Source: Acinetobacter terrestris (GTDB lineage Bacteria; Pseudomonadota; Gammaproteobacteria; Pseudomonadales; Moraxellaceae). From it: DNA of 64,000 bases. Every line of letters begins with the position of its first letter. The first letter of the stretch is position 1. Both the position numbers and the translations under genes were made by a program. The stretch is taken from the NCBI RefSeq assembly GCF_004331155.1, contig NZ_SJNZ01000004.1, forward strand, positions 91,890 through 155,889, in the 5' to 3' direction. Shown piece by piece: positions 49,435 through 60,009 of the stretch. The notes under the pieces are model-generated. The model was not told the origin of the DNA and ran no database searches. It saw only the letters and a program-made list of their open reading frames with translations.

Positions 49435-50733
49435 ATGCAAAAAACACAAAAATTAACTTTAGCAGTTTTAATTCAAGCTGCCTTAATCTCAACAGCATAT
49501 GCCAGTGAACAAAGTGAAGCGAAAGGCTTTGTTGAAGATGCTGAAGGATCTGTTTTATTCCGTACCGGTTTTATCAATCGTGATAAAAAAGCACCTGGCA
49601 AGAAAGACCAAAGTTCTGCTGCACAATCTGCGATTGTTAAACTTGAGTCTGGTTTTACCCAAGGTGTAGTAGGTTTTGGTGTAAACGCTGTAGGTGATGC
49701 TTCGTTTAAATTGGGCGAAAACAAAAATGCGAATAATGGCATGATTCCTAAGCATGCACCGACTGCAGAAAACCCAAATGGTGATGCTTATGACCATTGG
49801 GCTCGTGGTGGTGCAAGTGTTAAAGCGCGTGTTTCAAATACGACGGTTGAATATGGTACTCAAGTATTAGATATCCCTGTTCTTGCAAGCAACACTGCCC
49901 GTATGGTTCCTGAATATTTCACTGGCGTACTTGCAACAAGCCATGAAATTGAAAATTTGGAAGTAATCGCAGGTAAATTTACTAAAAATCAATACTCTGA
50001 TCAAATCAATTCAGATGGCAACGAATTAGACCGTGCTGTGGTTTGGGGTGCAAAATATAAATTTAATGATGCTTTAAATGCATCTTACTATGGCCTAGAT
50101 AGCAAGAATGCTTTAGAACGTCATTATGTAAATGCGAACTACACCCTTCCGTTAGCAGAAAAACGCTCTTTAACTTTAGACTTTAACGGTTATCACACAG
50201 AATGGGATAAAGAAGCAGGGACTTATTCTTCACCATTAGGTGATTCAGATGTTGAAGGCCGCAGCAACAACATTTGGTCTTTATCCGGTACTTTGAATCA
50301 GGGCGCTCATTCTGTCATGCTTGCTTACCAGCAAAATACTGGCAACACAGGCTATGACTACGGCGAAAATGCTGATGGTGCACAGTCAATTTATGTCGCG
50401 AACTCATACCTGTCTGACTTCGTCGGCAACCATGAAAAATCGGCACAAGTTCAATACAACTTGAACTTTGCTGACTACGGCATTCCAGGCTTGAACTGGA
50501 CCACTGCTTATGTATACGGTTGGGACATTAAGGTTGCAGATCCTGCTCAAGAAGGCAAAGAAAATGAGTTCTTTAACCAAGTGAAATACACGGTTCAAAG
50601 CGGTTTTGCCAAAGATGCCAGCCTACGCGTTCGTAACTCAATTTACCGTGCTAATGATGCATACGAAAATGCGTACATTGGCGATACCAACGAATGGCGT
50701 TTATTCTTGGATATTCCTGTGAAATTATTTTAA
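49435..50733 (+). CDS. OprD-family outer-membrane porin
   Basis: A 432-residue 18-strand-type porin with signal peptide (cut after STAYA) and C-terminal Phe (IPVKLF). OprD family marks include the N-terminal GFVEDAEGSVLFRTGFINRD and a central NGNELDRAV-like region. These porins admit amino acids, carboxylic acids or carbapenems. In Acinetobacter the group is called Occ; I cannot assign the member. It lies beside two TorF-like porins. Confidence 0.87.
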   Translation: MQKTQKLTLAVLIQAALISTAYASEQSEAKGFVEDAEGSVLFRTGFINRDKKAPGKKDQSSAAQSAIVKLESGFTQGVVGFGVNAVGDASFKLGENKNANNGMIPKHAPTAENPNGDAYDHWARGGASVKARVSNTTVEYGTQVLDIPVLASNTARMVPEYFTGVLATSHEIENLEVIAGKFTKNQYSDQINSDGNELDRAVVWGAKYKFNDALNASYYGLDSKNALERHYVNANYTLPLAEKRSLTLDFNGYHTEWDKEAGTYSSPLGDSDVEGRSNNIWSLSGTLNQGAHSVMLAYQQNTGNTGYDYGENADGAQSIYVANSYLSDFVGNHEKSAQVQYNLNFADYGIPGLNWTTAYVYGWDIKVADPAQEGKENEFFNQVKYTVQSGFAKDASLRVRNSIYRANDAYENAYIGDTNEWRLFLDIPVKLF

Positions 50734-50754
50734 TTCACAGTAAGTTCAAGTCAT

Positions 50755-50788
50755 AAAAAAACCTGCACCATGTGCAGGTTTTTTTTGT
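50755..50788. terminator. Bidirectional terminator between oprD-like and ppa
   Basis: ACCTGCAC (50761-50768) and GTGCAGGT (50772-50779) pair with A7 and T8 flanks. Confidence 0.9.
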
Positions 50789-50828
50789 TTTTAATATTTA
50801 ACAATAAATGCTGAATATCAAAAATCAA

Positions 50829-51359
50829 TTATGCATTTTTGTAAGCTTCAATTGAGCTAAGCACTTCTTGTTTCGCAACATCAGCACCTTCCCAACCACT
50901 TAACTTAACCCATTTTCCTGGCTCTAAGTCTTTGTAGTGCTGGAAGAAATGTTCAATTTGGCTGATCAATAACGGAGGAAGATCTGTATATTCTTTCACG
51001 TCTTTGTAAATTGGAGTCAATTTATCATGTGGAACTGCGACCAACTTAGCATCGATCCCACCGTCATCTTCCATGTTCAATTTACCGACAGGACGGCAAC
51101 GAATCACTGAACCTGGTTCAACTGGGTGTGGTGTTACAACCAATACGTCTAATGGGTCGCCATCTAAAGACAAGGTATTTGGTACATAACCGTAGTTTGC
51201 TGGGTAGAACATTGCTGTACCCATGAAACGGTCTACAAATAACGCATCAGAATCTTTGTCGATTTCGTATTTGATTGGTGCTGCATTTGCAGGAATTTCA
51301 ATAATGACATAGATGTCGTTTGGTGCATCTTTACCCGCTGGGATATTGCTGTAGCTCAT
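50829..51359 (-). CDS. ppa: Inorganic pyrophosphatase
   Basis: A 176-residue family I pyrophosphatase that hydrolyses pyrophosphate to drive biosynthesis. The signature DGDPLDVLV is present (about residue 66), with conserved [11 protein letters not shown] and [18 protein letters not shown] start at ATG 51359 (MSYSNIPAG), the family start. The gene stands alone. Confidence 0.96.
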   Translation of the reverse strand: MSYSNIPAGKDAPNDIYVIIEIPANAAPIKYEIDKDSDALFVDRFMGTAMFYPANYGYVPNTLSLDGDPLDVLVVTPHPVEPGSVIRCRPVGKLNMEDDGGIDAKLVAVPHDKLTPIYKDVKEYTDLPPLLISQIEHFFQHYKDLEPGKWVKLSGWEGADVAKQEVLSSIEAYKNA

Positions 51360-51487
51360 AGCATCACTCTTTAACAAGTTAAATCTTATTTAAACCGGCA
51401 CGATTATAACGGTTTTTGAGAATTAAATAACTTTGTGATTATACATCCGCCACAGCAAAATATGTATTTCCACAGATTGATGCACTC

Positions 51488-51886
51488 TTAAGTTAATTTA
51501 ATCACCAGAAGTAATAGGCAAATTGGACAAAGCAAAGACAAGGTCCAAACAATACTACGTAAAGTTGCCCAATTGGCCAAATAGCAAATGCCGTAAACAA
51601 TACGGAGCACGATATAGGCAATACCGAAGGTCATGATCACGGCTTGAGGAACCACCATATATTCCGCCATTAAAATGGCAGCAATAAACAAGGGTAAACT
51701 TTCAAAACTGTTTTGCTGTGCTGCATTGGCACGTGCGGCCAAGCCAGTGGTTTTGGCCAAAAAATCGCGCGGATTTTGGTTATCTCGTCCTTTAAAGCCA
51801 GAGGTTTTTTTTGCAATCATTGTAAAAACGTAAGGCAATAAACATGCAATTAAGATGAGATAGATTATTCCGCTTATGTTTTGCAT
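51488..51886 (-). CDS. MAPEG-family membrane protein
   Basis: A 132-residue protein with about four membrane helices and the MAPEG pattern (NPRDFLAKTTGLAARANAAQQNSFESLPLF). Bacterial MAPEG proteins are mostly uncharacterised; eukaryotic members are glutathione and eicosanoid enzymes. Role unknown. It lies about 130 bases upstream of ppa on the same strand. Confidence 0.8.
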   Translation of the reverse strand: MQNISGIIYLILIACLLPYVFTMIAKKTSGFKGRDNQNPRDFLAKTTGLAARANAAQQNSFESLPLFIAAILMAEYMVVPQAVIMTFGIAYIVLRIVYGICYLANWATLRSIVWTLSLLCPICLLLLVIKLT

Positions 51887-51992
51887 CTCATTTTTCTCAT
51901 TAAGATTTTCTGCCCGATATCATAGCATGACGGTTCAATAATAATTTTTGTTAAATTATAATGTTTTTATTAATGAGCAATAAGGATCCCGT

Positions 51993-52373
51993 ATGGTCAG
52001 CCCAGATCAGCAAAAAATGTTGGATGTCCTTGAGAAACAGCGCCTGCATCAACTTAGAGTAGATCGTGTACTCAAAATCGTGTTGCCGATTGTGGGATTT
52101 TTACTTTCGGTCATGTGTGCCAATTTAAATAGACTCTCTCTGATTTTTACCATTGTGATTTCAATTACCGCACTTTGGATGGTCGGAATTAAACGTCAAG
52201 CCCTGTGGATCTGGACGACAGTCGTTGCACTCTATTGTGTGCTTGATAATTTCTATAGCTTTGGTTCATTTGATTTAAAGCGATACCTTTATCAGGTCGG
52301 TAGCATCACGACCTTTATATGGATTATGGGTATAGGCCGCCCTTATATTGATCGCTGGCTGATGAAAGATTAA
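51993..52373 (+). CDS. Small membrane protein of unknown function
   Basis: A 126-residue protein with about four predicted membrane helices after a charged N-terminus (MVSPDQQKMLDVLEKQRLHQ). No family recognised. AAGGA precedes ATG 51993, and a terminator follows, so it is likely its own unit. Confidence 0.65.
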   Translation: MVSPDQQKMLDVLEKQRLHQLRVDRVLKIVLPIVGFLLSVMCANLNRLSLIFTIVISITALWMVGIKRQALWIWTTVVALYCVLDNFYSFGSFDLKRYLYQVGSITTFIWIMGIGRPYIDRWLMKD

Positions 52374-52387
52374 AAGTTCAGATATAA

Positions 52388-52414
52388 AAAAAGCGCCGAA
52401 AACGGCGCTTTTTA
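52388..52414. terminator. Bidirectional terminator between small membrane gene and fadD
   Basis: AAGCGCCG (52391-52398) and CGGCGCTT (52403-52410) pair around AAAA, with A-run and T-run flanks. Confidence 0.9.
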
Positions 52415-52425
52415 AATTGCAGGGT

Positions 52426-54102
52426 TTATGCTGTTTTACGTAAATCTTTACGCAAGATTTTACCTACGTTTGATTTTGGCAATTCATCCATAAATTCAAC
52501 ATAACGCGGGCGTTTATAACCGGTTAAGTTTTCTTTAGCAAAAGCCAGTACTTCTTCAGTGGTTAAAGACTGATCTTTTTTCACCACGAATAATTTAGGC
52601 ACTTCACCTGATTTTTCATCCGGTACACCAATCACTGCAACTTCCAATACTTTTGGATGTTTAGAAACTACATCTTCAATTTCAGAAGGATAAACGTTGA
52701 AGCCAGAAACCAGGATCATGTCTTTCTTACGGTCAACAATCTTGATATAACCACGAGAATCCATCACACCAATATCGCCAGTACGGAAGAAACCATTGGT
52801 CATGACTTTTTCTGTTTCATCCGGACGGTTCCAATAGCCTTTCATGACTTGTGGACCACGAATCGAGATTTCGCCCTGCTCGCCTAAGGCAACTTCATTG
52901 CCATCATCATCCAGAATCGCCACTTCAGTCAGTGGCAACGGAATACCAATTGTGCCGCTGAATTCCATAGATGAAGGTGGGTTCGCAGTCGCAACAGGTG
53001 AGGTTTCTGATAAGCCATAACCTTCAATAATGTTCGTACCGGTAACTTTCTTCCATGCTTCAGCTGTAGAAGCCAGAACTGCCATACCACCACCCATCGC
53101 CATTTTAAGGTTGCTATGGTCGAGTTGCTTAAACTCTTCATTGTTCACCAATGCATTAAACAAGGTGTTTACTGCCGGGAAGAATGACGGACGGTATTTG
53201 TGCAATTCTTTGATAACCGCTGGTAAGTCACGCGGGTTTGGAATCAAAATATTGGCTTGGCCTTTATACATGCCGTACATGGCACATACCATGAACGCAA
53301 AAATGTGATAAAGCGGCAATGCACAGAAAATACGGTCATCTTTGGCACCGTCTTGTGCACCAAATTTACTTTGGAATATGCCATCACACTGCAACATGTT
53401 CGCAACAAGATTGCGATGAGTCAGCTCTGCACCTTTAGAAACGCCTGTAGTACCGCCTGTGTATTGCAGTACAGCAGTATCACTTAAGGTCAGGTTAGGA
53501 CGTTTATAATTGCTGGCACTGACTTTCGACATTGCAGCATTGAACTTGATATGACCTGGAATGTCCCAAGCGGGAATTTGCTTACGCACTGAACGCAACA
53601 CAAAGTTCACTAATGTGCCTTTTAATGCACCTAACATATCGCCAACAGAAGCCACAACCACATGTTTCACCGGGGTTTTACCAATAATGGCTTGATAAAC
53701 ACTGGCAAAGTTTTCAACGATTACCAATGCTTCCGCACCCGAATCGTTTAATTGGTGTTCAAGTTCACGCGAGGTATAAAGTGGATTCACGTTGACCAGA
53801 ACCAAGCCTGCACGGAATACACCCAATGCAACCACTGGATATTGCAGCACGTTTGGCATCATGACTGCGACGCGAGAACCTTTTGCTAAACCTAAGCTTT
53901 GTAAATAGGTGGCAAATTTACGGCTTGCTTCTTCTAGTTCATTAAATGTTAAGACTTTATCCATAAAGATAAAGGCATCACGTGAACCAAATTTTTGAAA
54001 ATTACGTTCAAAAATATCATTGAGTGAAGTATTTTCTGGTGGTAATTCTACAGTTTCAGGAATCCCCGTTTTTTGGTATTCAGCAAACCAAATCTTTTCC
54101 AT
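52426..54102 (-). CDS. fadD: Long-chain fatty acid-CoA ligase FadD
   Basis: A 558-residue ANL-superfamily enzyme that activates fatty acids to CoA thioesters for beta-oxidation or phospholipid use. The AMP-binding motif YTGGTTGVSKGAELTHRN (about residue 213), EGYGLSETSP, and the C-terminal hinge region (DIGVMDSRGYIKIVDRKKD, then KSNVGKILRK) are visible. Length fits FadD. It is a single gene. Confidence 0.93.
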   Translation of the reverse strand: MEKIWFAEYQKTGIPETVELPPENTSLNDIFERNFQKFGSRDAFIFMDKVLTFNELEEASRKFATYLQSLGLAKGSRVAVMMPNVLQYPVVALGVFRAGLVLVNVNPLYTSRELEHQLNDSGAEALVIVENFASVYQAIIGKTPVKHVVVASVGDMLGALKGTLVNFVLRSVRKQIPAWDIPGHIKFNAAMSKVSASNYKRPNLTLSDTAVLQYTGGTTGVSKGAELTHRNLVANMLQCDGIFQSKFGAQDGAKDDRIFCALPLYHIFAFMVCAMYGMYKGQANILIPNPRDLPAVIKELHKYRPSFFPAVNTLFNALVNNEEFKQLDHSNLKMAMGGGMAVLASTAEAWKKVTGTNIIEGYGLSETSPVATANPPSSMEFSGTIGIPLPLTEVAILDDDGNEVALGEQGEISIRGPQVMKGYWNRPDETEKVMTNGFFRTGDIGVMDSRGYIKIVDRKKDMILVSGFNVYPSEIEDVVSKHPKVLEVAVIGVPDEKSGEVPKLFVVKKDQSLTTEEVLAFAKENLTGYKRPRYVEFMDELPKSNVGKILRKDLRKTA

Positions 54103-54248
54103 AATGCCTTTATCTCCAATCTGTAATCTTTAGTTTTCAACTGTTTTCAATGTTATGCGTCATTATTGAACTTATTTATGCATAACATCGCATCCATTTA
54201 CGCGCATACGAATTATATATAACGTATTTTGATCAATGGATGCTAGTT

Positions 54249-56468
54249 TTATCTTTGAATGAACAGTCTATTTGCTTTTTGATATCCTCGTGGTAAGAGT
54301 TGACCTTTAGTCGCTCTTTTACCTATATATTTCTGAAGATCATCACCTTTTAGTTTTAATTGTTGCTGTCCTGCAACCACTTGAATTATTTCATTTAAAC
54401 AAAGCAATGTCATGGACAAAATTTGTTCTTTGGCTTCAAGTTGTATCAACTTGTTTCCTTTACCTTTATTCAGGACTGGTAATTCTGACAAATCAACCAC
54501 CAATAAACGACCAGCGGTACTCAAAATCGCTAAATGCGTATTGGCATCCACCATTTGCAATGGCAATGCTTTGGCAGCGTCTGATACGGTCAAGAAGGAT
54601 TTACCGGCTTTGGCATTGGTATCCAGCTGTTTTGCATTTGATTTAAAGCCGTAGCCTTGAGAGCTTACCGCAATAACTTCCTGCTCATCTTCTGCAATCA
54701 TGACCTGAATAAAGCCAATCCCATTTGCAGGAGTAAGTTTGGAGCTTAAGGGCTCACCCAAACCACGTGCCGATGGCAAACTGTTAATCGCAAGTGCATA
54801 ACTGCGTCCGGTTTCATCCAGCACATAGGCACGTTGATTCGACTTACCGGTTGCATGACTTAAGTACTGGTCGCCTGCCCGGAAATTCAGGTTTTCTGCA
54901 TCCACCTCATGCCCTTTGGCACAGCGAATCCAGCCCGCTTCTGACAACACCACGGTGACAGGGTCAGCGGGCATCAGGTCTTGTTCACTAATTGCAGCGG
55001 CTTCTGCGCGTTGCACGATTGGCGAACGACGGTCATCACCAAATTTCTTGGCATCGTCTTTGAGTTCAGTAATGATCAGATTCTTTAATGATTCCGGATT
55101 TGCCAATTGTTCACGAATAATCTTAGCTTTAGCTTCTAGCTCTTCCTGTTCACGGCGAATTTCCATTTCTTCAAGTTTTGCCAAATGACGTAACTTGAGT
55201 TCCAGAATGGCTTCGGCCTGAATTTCATCAATACCAAAATGCGCAATCAGTTCGGCTTTGGGATGATCTTCCTCACGAATAATGCGAATGACGGTATCCA
55301 GATCCAGATATGCAATCAAAAGACCGGCCAAGATATGCAGGCGTTTTTCAATTTTATTTAAATGGTATTGCAGACGACGGGTGACCGTACTCTTACGAAT
55401 CTCAATCCATTCCAGCAAAATACGACGAATCGATTTCACTTGTGGACGGCCATCGGCACCAATCATGTTCATATTGACACGATAGCTCGACTCTAAATCG
55501 GTCGTTGCGAACAAGTGACTCATCACCGCTTCGGCATCAATACGATTTGAACGCAGCACAATCACCAAACGGGTTGGATTTTTATGATCCGATTCATCTC
55601 GAACATCACTCACCAAAGGCAGCTTTTTCGCCTGCATCTGGTCGGCAATTTGACTGATCAGTTTTGAGCCTGAAACCTGATACGGCAGCTCTGTAATCAC
55701 GATTTCATTTTTTTCTATCGTGTACACCGCACGCATGCGATAACTGCCACGACCTGTAGTTTGAATTTTTAACAAATCCTCAGCTGAGGTAATAATTTCC
55801 GCTCTGGTCGGTAGGTCTGGTGCCGGAATATATTCTGCAACTTTTTCATCCGTTAGGTTCGGATTACGAATCAGGGCGATGGTGCCTTTGATCACTTCAC
55901 GCAGGTTGTGTGGCGGAATATCAGTTGCCATACCTACGGCAATACCGGTTGTACCATTCAACAAAATATTCGGAACACGGGCAGGTAAATTGACAGGTTC
56001 TTTCATGGAGCCATCAAAGTTGTCCTGCCAATCACATGTGCCTTGACCAAGTTCAGACAACAGCACTTCACTATAAAGTGAAAGTTTGGCTTCGGTATAA
56101 CGCATTGCCGCGAAGGATTTCGGATCATCTGGCGAACCCCAGTTGCCCTGACCTTCAATAAACGGATAGCGATAACTAAACGGCTGTGCCATCAGCACCA
56201 TCGCTTCATAACAGGCAGAGTCACCATGTGGATGGTACTTACCAAGTACATCACCTACCGTACGGGCAGATTTTTTTGGCTTGCCACTATGCTTTAAACC
56301 CAGCTCACTCATTGCATATACAATTCGGCGCTGCACGGGTTTTAAGCCGTCACTGATATGCGGCAATGCCCGGTCCATAATCACGTACATGGCATAATTA
56401 AGATAAGCTTGCTCAGTAAATTCTGCTACGGAACGATTTTCTGTGGCTTGATGCACAAGGCTGGTCAT
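54249..56468 (-). CDS. parC: DNA topoisomerase IV subunit A
   Basis: A 739-residue type IIA topoisomerase subunit, which with ParE decatenates replicated chromosomes. The catalytic tyrosine is Y124 in [10 protein letters not shown]. The quinolone region is [13 protein letters not shown] with Ser84 and Glu88, the wild-type residues in Acinetobacter. The C-terminal beta-pinwheel (about 495-735) is shorter than in GyrA. parE is not adjacent. Confidence 0.96.
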   Translation of the reverse strand: MTSLVHQATENRSVAEFTEQAYLNYAMYVIMDRALPHISDGLKPVQRRIVYAMSELGLKHSGKPKKSARTVGDVLGKYHPHGDSACYEAMVLMAQPFSYRYPFIEGQGNWGSPDDPKSFAAMRYTEAKLSLYSEVLLSELGQGTCDWQDNFDGSMKEPVNLPARVPNILLNGTTGIAVGMATDIPPHNLREVIKGTIALIRNPNLTDEKVAEYIPAPDLPTRAEIITSAEDLLKIQTTGRGSYRMRAVYTIEKNEIVITELPYQVSGSKLISQIADQMQAKKLPLVSDVRDESDHKNPTRLVIVLRSNRIDAEAVMSHLFATTDLESSYRVNMNMIGADGRPQVKSIRRILLEWIEIRKSTVTRRLQYHLNKIEKRLHILAGLLIAYLDLDTVIRIIREEDHPKAELIAHFGIDEIQAEAILELKLRHLAKLEEMEIRREQEELEAKAKIIREQLANPESLKNLIITELKDDAKKFGDDRRSPIVQRAEAAAISEQDLMPADPVTVVLSEAGWIRCAKGHEVDAENLNFRAGDQYLSHATGKSNQRAYVLDETGRSYALAINSLPSARGLGEPLSSKLTPANGIGFIQVMIAEDEQEVIAVSSQGYGFKSNAKQLDTNAKAGKSFLTVSDAAKALPLQMVDANTHLAILSTAGRLLVVDLSELPVLNKGKGNKLIQLEAKEQILSMTLLCLNEIIQVVAGQQQLKLKGDDLQKYIGKRATKGQLLPRGYQKANRLFIQR

Positions 56469-56683
56469 AAAAGCGTGAAATCCTAAATAATTCGTTTTTG
56501 TATCTATGTGGCTATGCTAAGTCGCGAGTGCCGACTACACAAGAGCAGTCAATGATACTGCACGACAAATTGTGTCTTATGAAGTAAAAATATTCATTTT
56601 ATGTTTACAAAGCAACTAAAAAGCATTAACCGCATAAAAGTAAAATTCTATAAATTTTAAGTATAAATAAGACCTTAATTGGC

Positions 56684-56713
56684 TATAATGGCTCACACCG
56701 TGATATAAATCAC
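56684..56713 (+). promoter_or_regulatory. TATAAT box followed by CRP-like palindrome
   Basis: TATAAT (56684-56689) lies 11 bases before GTGA-TATAAA-TCAC (56700-56713), a near match to the CRP/Vfr consensus TGTGA-N6-TCACA. The palindrome centre is about +10 relative to the expected start of transcription, a position where binding would tend to repress. Confidence 0.5.
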
Positions 56714-56758
56714 ATTAATATGCATTTTAATTAACCATAGAACATTCTTTGGAAGCGT

Positions 56759-58510
56759 ATGAATCATCCTGTGCAAATGTATATTCCCTATCAGCTTCGG
56801 GTAAAATTAAAACAGATTGATCCTATTTTAGATCAGCAATGGCAACAGCGTCTTAATCTCCTGCTGGCGTCCACAGCTGAACATCTGCATTGCAAGATAG
56901 AAGATGATTATTTAAAGCCCAAAAATATTCATTGGAATTACTTATCACAAATTTTTGAATTTAAAGGCCATATTGGTCTACATGAACTTCATAGTTATAT
57001 CCAGCATTCAGGACTGTTACAGCTTGCGCAAAAAATTCGTGCTACCTTTCAGTATTTAGAAAAATATCAAACTGATGTCCAGATTGCTGATTATTTAGAA
57101 ACCATTACTTATGAAATTAATAGTCTAGAGCTACAGGACCAAAAAGATATTCAGGCCCAACAGCTATTAAAAAGTGCATTTTTATATGATGCTGCGCTGA
57201 GTATTCAGCAGATCAATTTTTCAGTCACCCAGAATTCTCGTGGCTTAACCCAGCATCAAGTACGCTGTTTTATCTTTGAAGTTTTCATGAAAAGTGAAAT
57301 TTTGGGAAGCTGGTTTGCCCATATTTTGCCCAGTGAATATGCGCAGCAGGAACTGCCTATTTTTCAAGATTATTTTAGTCATGAACAACGTGTACGTGAC
57401 TTTGAAATTATTCCAACCTCAGATTATTACTTTATTATTGGCAGTTCTGGCGACAGCCGAGTATCTTCTTATTCTATTCGACGCTTTTTAACCGAAGAAA
57501 ATTTTGGCGTGGCGAATAAGTTTTATATCAGTGGCTTGATTCTTGATCCTAAACAGCTTGATGTTGCAGACTACCTTGAAAACTTTAAACAACAGATGGG
57601 AAAAATGATTGGCTTACAATGCCAAATGAACCCTCACATTGTCGAGCTGATGGAGTCATTACATCATTACAATCAACATCAACTTCGGGAAAAAATAACT
57701 CAAGTTATTGAAATTAAAGGTTTTTCAATTGATCACCTGATCAATGAGCATTTAACTGAAATTGAAAAAGACTTATGTGTCAACATTCTTGAACCCTTTC
57801 AAAACGGTCTCAAAAACAGTATTCAGCAACCCGATGAGTTGGAATTTTGCTTTTTAAATATTCGACGTTTAATGACCGAATTGTTGCACAGTTTTGAAAT
57901 GTTCTCTCAGGAACCCGCTATTCAATTTAATCCGCATGCACGTCAATTCAAGTACCGACTGATTGCTTATCTAAATTTATTAAAACAGCGTCGTGCTTAT
58001 ATTTTTGTTCAGTTTGAAGACCAAGCTCACTATCGACAGCATCTCAATTTAGTGACGACTCCCTTGGAGCAACTGCAAGATCAGGTAAATGGTGCCATTG
58101 AACAAAGTCGTCTCGTGCAACAGCAGCTGCGTCAATTGGAACGCGATACCAAACAATCGCCCAAAACCAGTTTTTTCAAACGGCTAATCAGTAAATCGGA
58201 AAATGACTATAATCAAATAAATGAATTAAAAACATCACTTAAGGAGATCCAGCATCGCTGTTATTTAGAGATCATTCGTATTCAAAAACAATACTCTCAG
58301 CACAGCCTTTATTTAGAGTCGAAAAACCTGATCTCTGCGGTTGATCCCAAAGTACGCCATTATGCCTTTGCAGATGGGGAAAATGGCGTAACGCGCTTGC
58401 CGCTTTTACTGCAATTGCCTGAGAACCGAGACAGCTTTAACTTGCAAAGTATCGCGTTGATTTTAAATCAGGATGTGGTGCATTCGGCCAAACATTGGGT
58501 TATCGACTGA
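56759..58510 (+). CDS. Large protein of unknown function (583 residues)
   Basis: A soluble, mainly helical protein with many Gln, Leu and His residues and no signal peptide. A strongly charged coiled coil lies near residues 430-520. No catalytic motif, nucleotide-binding loop or DNA-binding motif is recognised. GGAAGCG just upstream supports ATG 56759. It is likely monocistronic: the next gene is convergent. A CRP-like site sits about 50 bases upstream. I do not know its function. Confidence 0.72.
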   Translation: MNHPVQMYIPYQLRVKLKQIDPILDQQWQQRLNLLLASTAEHLHCKIEDDYLKPKNIHWNYLSQIFEFKGHIGLHELHSYIQHSGLLQLAQKIRATFQYLEKYQTDVQIADYLETITYEINSLELQDQKDIQAQQLLKSAFLYDAALSIQQINFSVTQNSRGLTQHQVRCFIFEVFMKSEILGSWFAHILPSEYAQQELPIFQDYFSHEQRVRDFEIIPTSDYYFIIGSSGDSRVSSYSIRRFLTEENFGVANKFYISGLILDPKQLDVADYLENFKQQMGKMIGLQCQMNPHIVELMESLHHYNQHQLREKITQVIEIKGFSIDHLINEHLTEIEKDLCVNILEPFQNGLKNSIQQPDELEFCFLNIRRLMTELLHSFEMFSQEPAIQFNPHARQFKYRLIAYLNLLKQRRAYIFVQFEDQAHYRQHLNLVTTPLEQLQDQVNGAIEQSRLVQQQLRQLERDTKQSPKTSFFKRLISKSENDYNQINELKTSLKEIQHRCYLEIIRIQKQYSQHSLYLESKNLISAVDPKVRHYAFADGENGVTRLPLLLQLPENRDSFNLQSIALILNQDVVHSAKHWVID

Positions 58511-58554
58511 TTCCCCATATTTGGTATTCTGCACTTTGATTAACTTATAACGGC

Positions 58555-59871
58555 TTATAACCCCATCGATTCTAAAGTCTTGCCTTTGGTTTCTTCGCCC
58601 AAGACTAAAATTACCAAAGCCACAGCCAGCAATACCGCGGTAAACATTGTAAAGACGTGACTGAAACCATTGTTCATCACCATCATATGCGTGACCACCA
58701 TCGGTGCCACAATACCGCCCATACGCCCAACTGCAGATGCCCAGCCCGAACCAAAGGCACGGATATTGGTTGGATACTGTTCCGGCGTATAGGTATAAAG
58801 CACGCCCCATGCACCCAAGTTAAAGAACGACATCAGGCAACCCCAGAACATAATCATGTTCACGCTATTGGCTTGACCAAAGAAATAAGCCGAAACGGCG
58901 CACATGCCAATAAAGCCCGCCAATGTCGCTTTACGCCCGAGTTTTTCCACCAGCCATGCGGCCGCGACATAACCCGGAAGCTGCGCCAAAATCATAATTA
59001 GCACATATTCAAAAGACTGCACGATGGTATAACCCTGTTTGACCAGCAAACTTGGCAACCAGGTAAAAATCCCATAATACGAATAAACGATACCGAACCA
59101 GATCAGCCAGAGCATTAGGGTACGACGGGCAAATGCACCTGACCAGAGTTGGCGGAAAGAGGTATTCTGTTTTTCCGCAACCGGTTTGACTTCAATGTGC
59201 TGAATCACCTCCACGCCACATTGACGTTCCAGTTTCTGAACCAACGCATGCGCTTCTTCAATCCGTCCACGATTAATCAAATACGGCACTGATTCTGGCA
59301 CTTTTTTCAGAATCATAAACACATAAATGGCAGGTAAACCGCCAATTAAAAATGCGATATGCCAGCCATAACTCGGAATCACGAAATAAGACACCAAGGC
59401 TGCAACCAGCCAGCCCAAGCCCCAAAAACTTTCCAGTAAAACAATAAAACGTCCACGCACTTGGGCAGGAATATATTCACTGACCAAAGTTACCGCAACA
59501 GGAAGCTGTCCGCCTAGACCTAAACCCACAATAAAACGAAACACCAACAACCAGGTTAAATTGGGTGCAAAGGCACATAAAGCGGTGGCAATACTATAGG
59601 TCACCAAAGTAATCGCAAATACGGTACGACGCCCAATTCGGTCAGCTAATCCGCCAGAGAAAACCGCCCCAATAGCCATCCCGACAAAGCCGATCGACAC
59701 CACCCAGCCTTTTTCAGTCGGAGTCATGTTCCATTCTTCGGCCATGGTGGTCAAAATAAAAGCAATCAGACCGGTATCCATCGCATCGAACATCCAGCCC
59801 AGTCCGATCACCCATAGCAAGGTATAGTGAAACTTACCGATGGGTAAGCGTTGTACACGTGAGACTAAATC
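58555..59871 (-). CDS. MFS transporter (metabolite:H+ symporter type, NiaP-like)
   Basis: A 438-residue major facilitator with twelve predicted membrane helices. The loop 2-3 motif GGLADRIGRRTVF and sugar-porter style pattern (RGRFIVLLESFWGLGW, PEQYPTNIRAFGSGWASA) put it in the sugar/aromatic acid transporter group; it recalls NiaP-type nicotinate carriers. Substrate not established. ATG 59871 (MDLVSRVQ) is chosen over a TTG at 59919. Confidence 0.8.
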   Translation of the reverse strand, partial: DLVSRVQRLPIGKFHYTLLWVIGLGWMFDAMDTGLIAFILTTMAEEWNMTPTEKGWVVSIGFVGMAIGAVFSGGLADRIGRRTVFAITLVTYSIATALCAFAPNLTWLLVFRFIVGLGLGGQLPVAVTLVSEYIPAQVRGRFIVLLESFWGLGWLVAALVSYFVIPSYGWHIAFLIGGLPAIYVFMILKKVPESVPYLINRGRIEEAHALVQKLERQCGVEVIQHIEVKPVAEKQNTSFRQLWSGAFARRTLMLWLIWFGIVYSYYGIFTWLPSLLVKQGYTIVQSFEYVLIMILAQLPGYVAAAWLVEKLGRKATLAGFIGMCAVSAYFFGQANSVNMIMFWGCLMSFFNLGAWGVLYTYTPEQYPTNIRAFGSGWASAVGRMGGIVAPMVVTHMMVMNNGFSHVFTMFTAVLLAVALVILVLGEETKGKTLESMGL

Positions 59872-60009
59872 CATAACAAGATCTCTGATTTGTTGAAAGG
59901 ATGCATACTGCTTTCCCAACAGGATTTATAATTTTGCTGATTTTTATAGCTTAATTTAAAAATGATGACGGCTTTTTCACCGTTCATCTCAGGTGTTTTA
60001 TACAAATTA

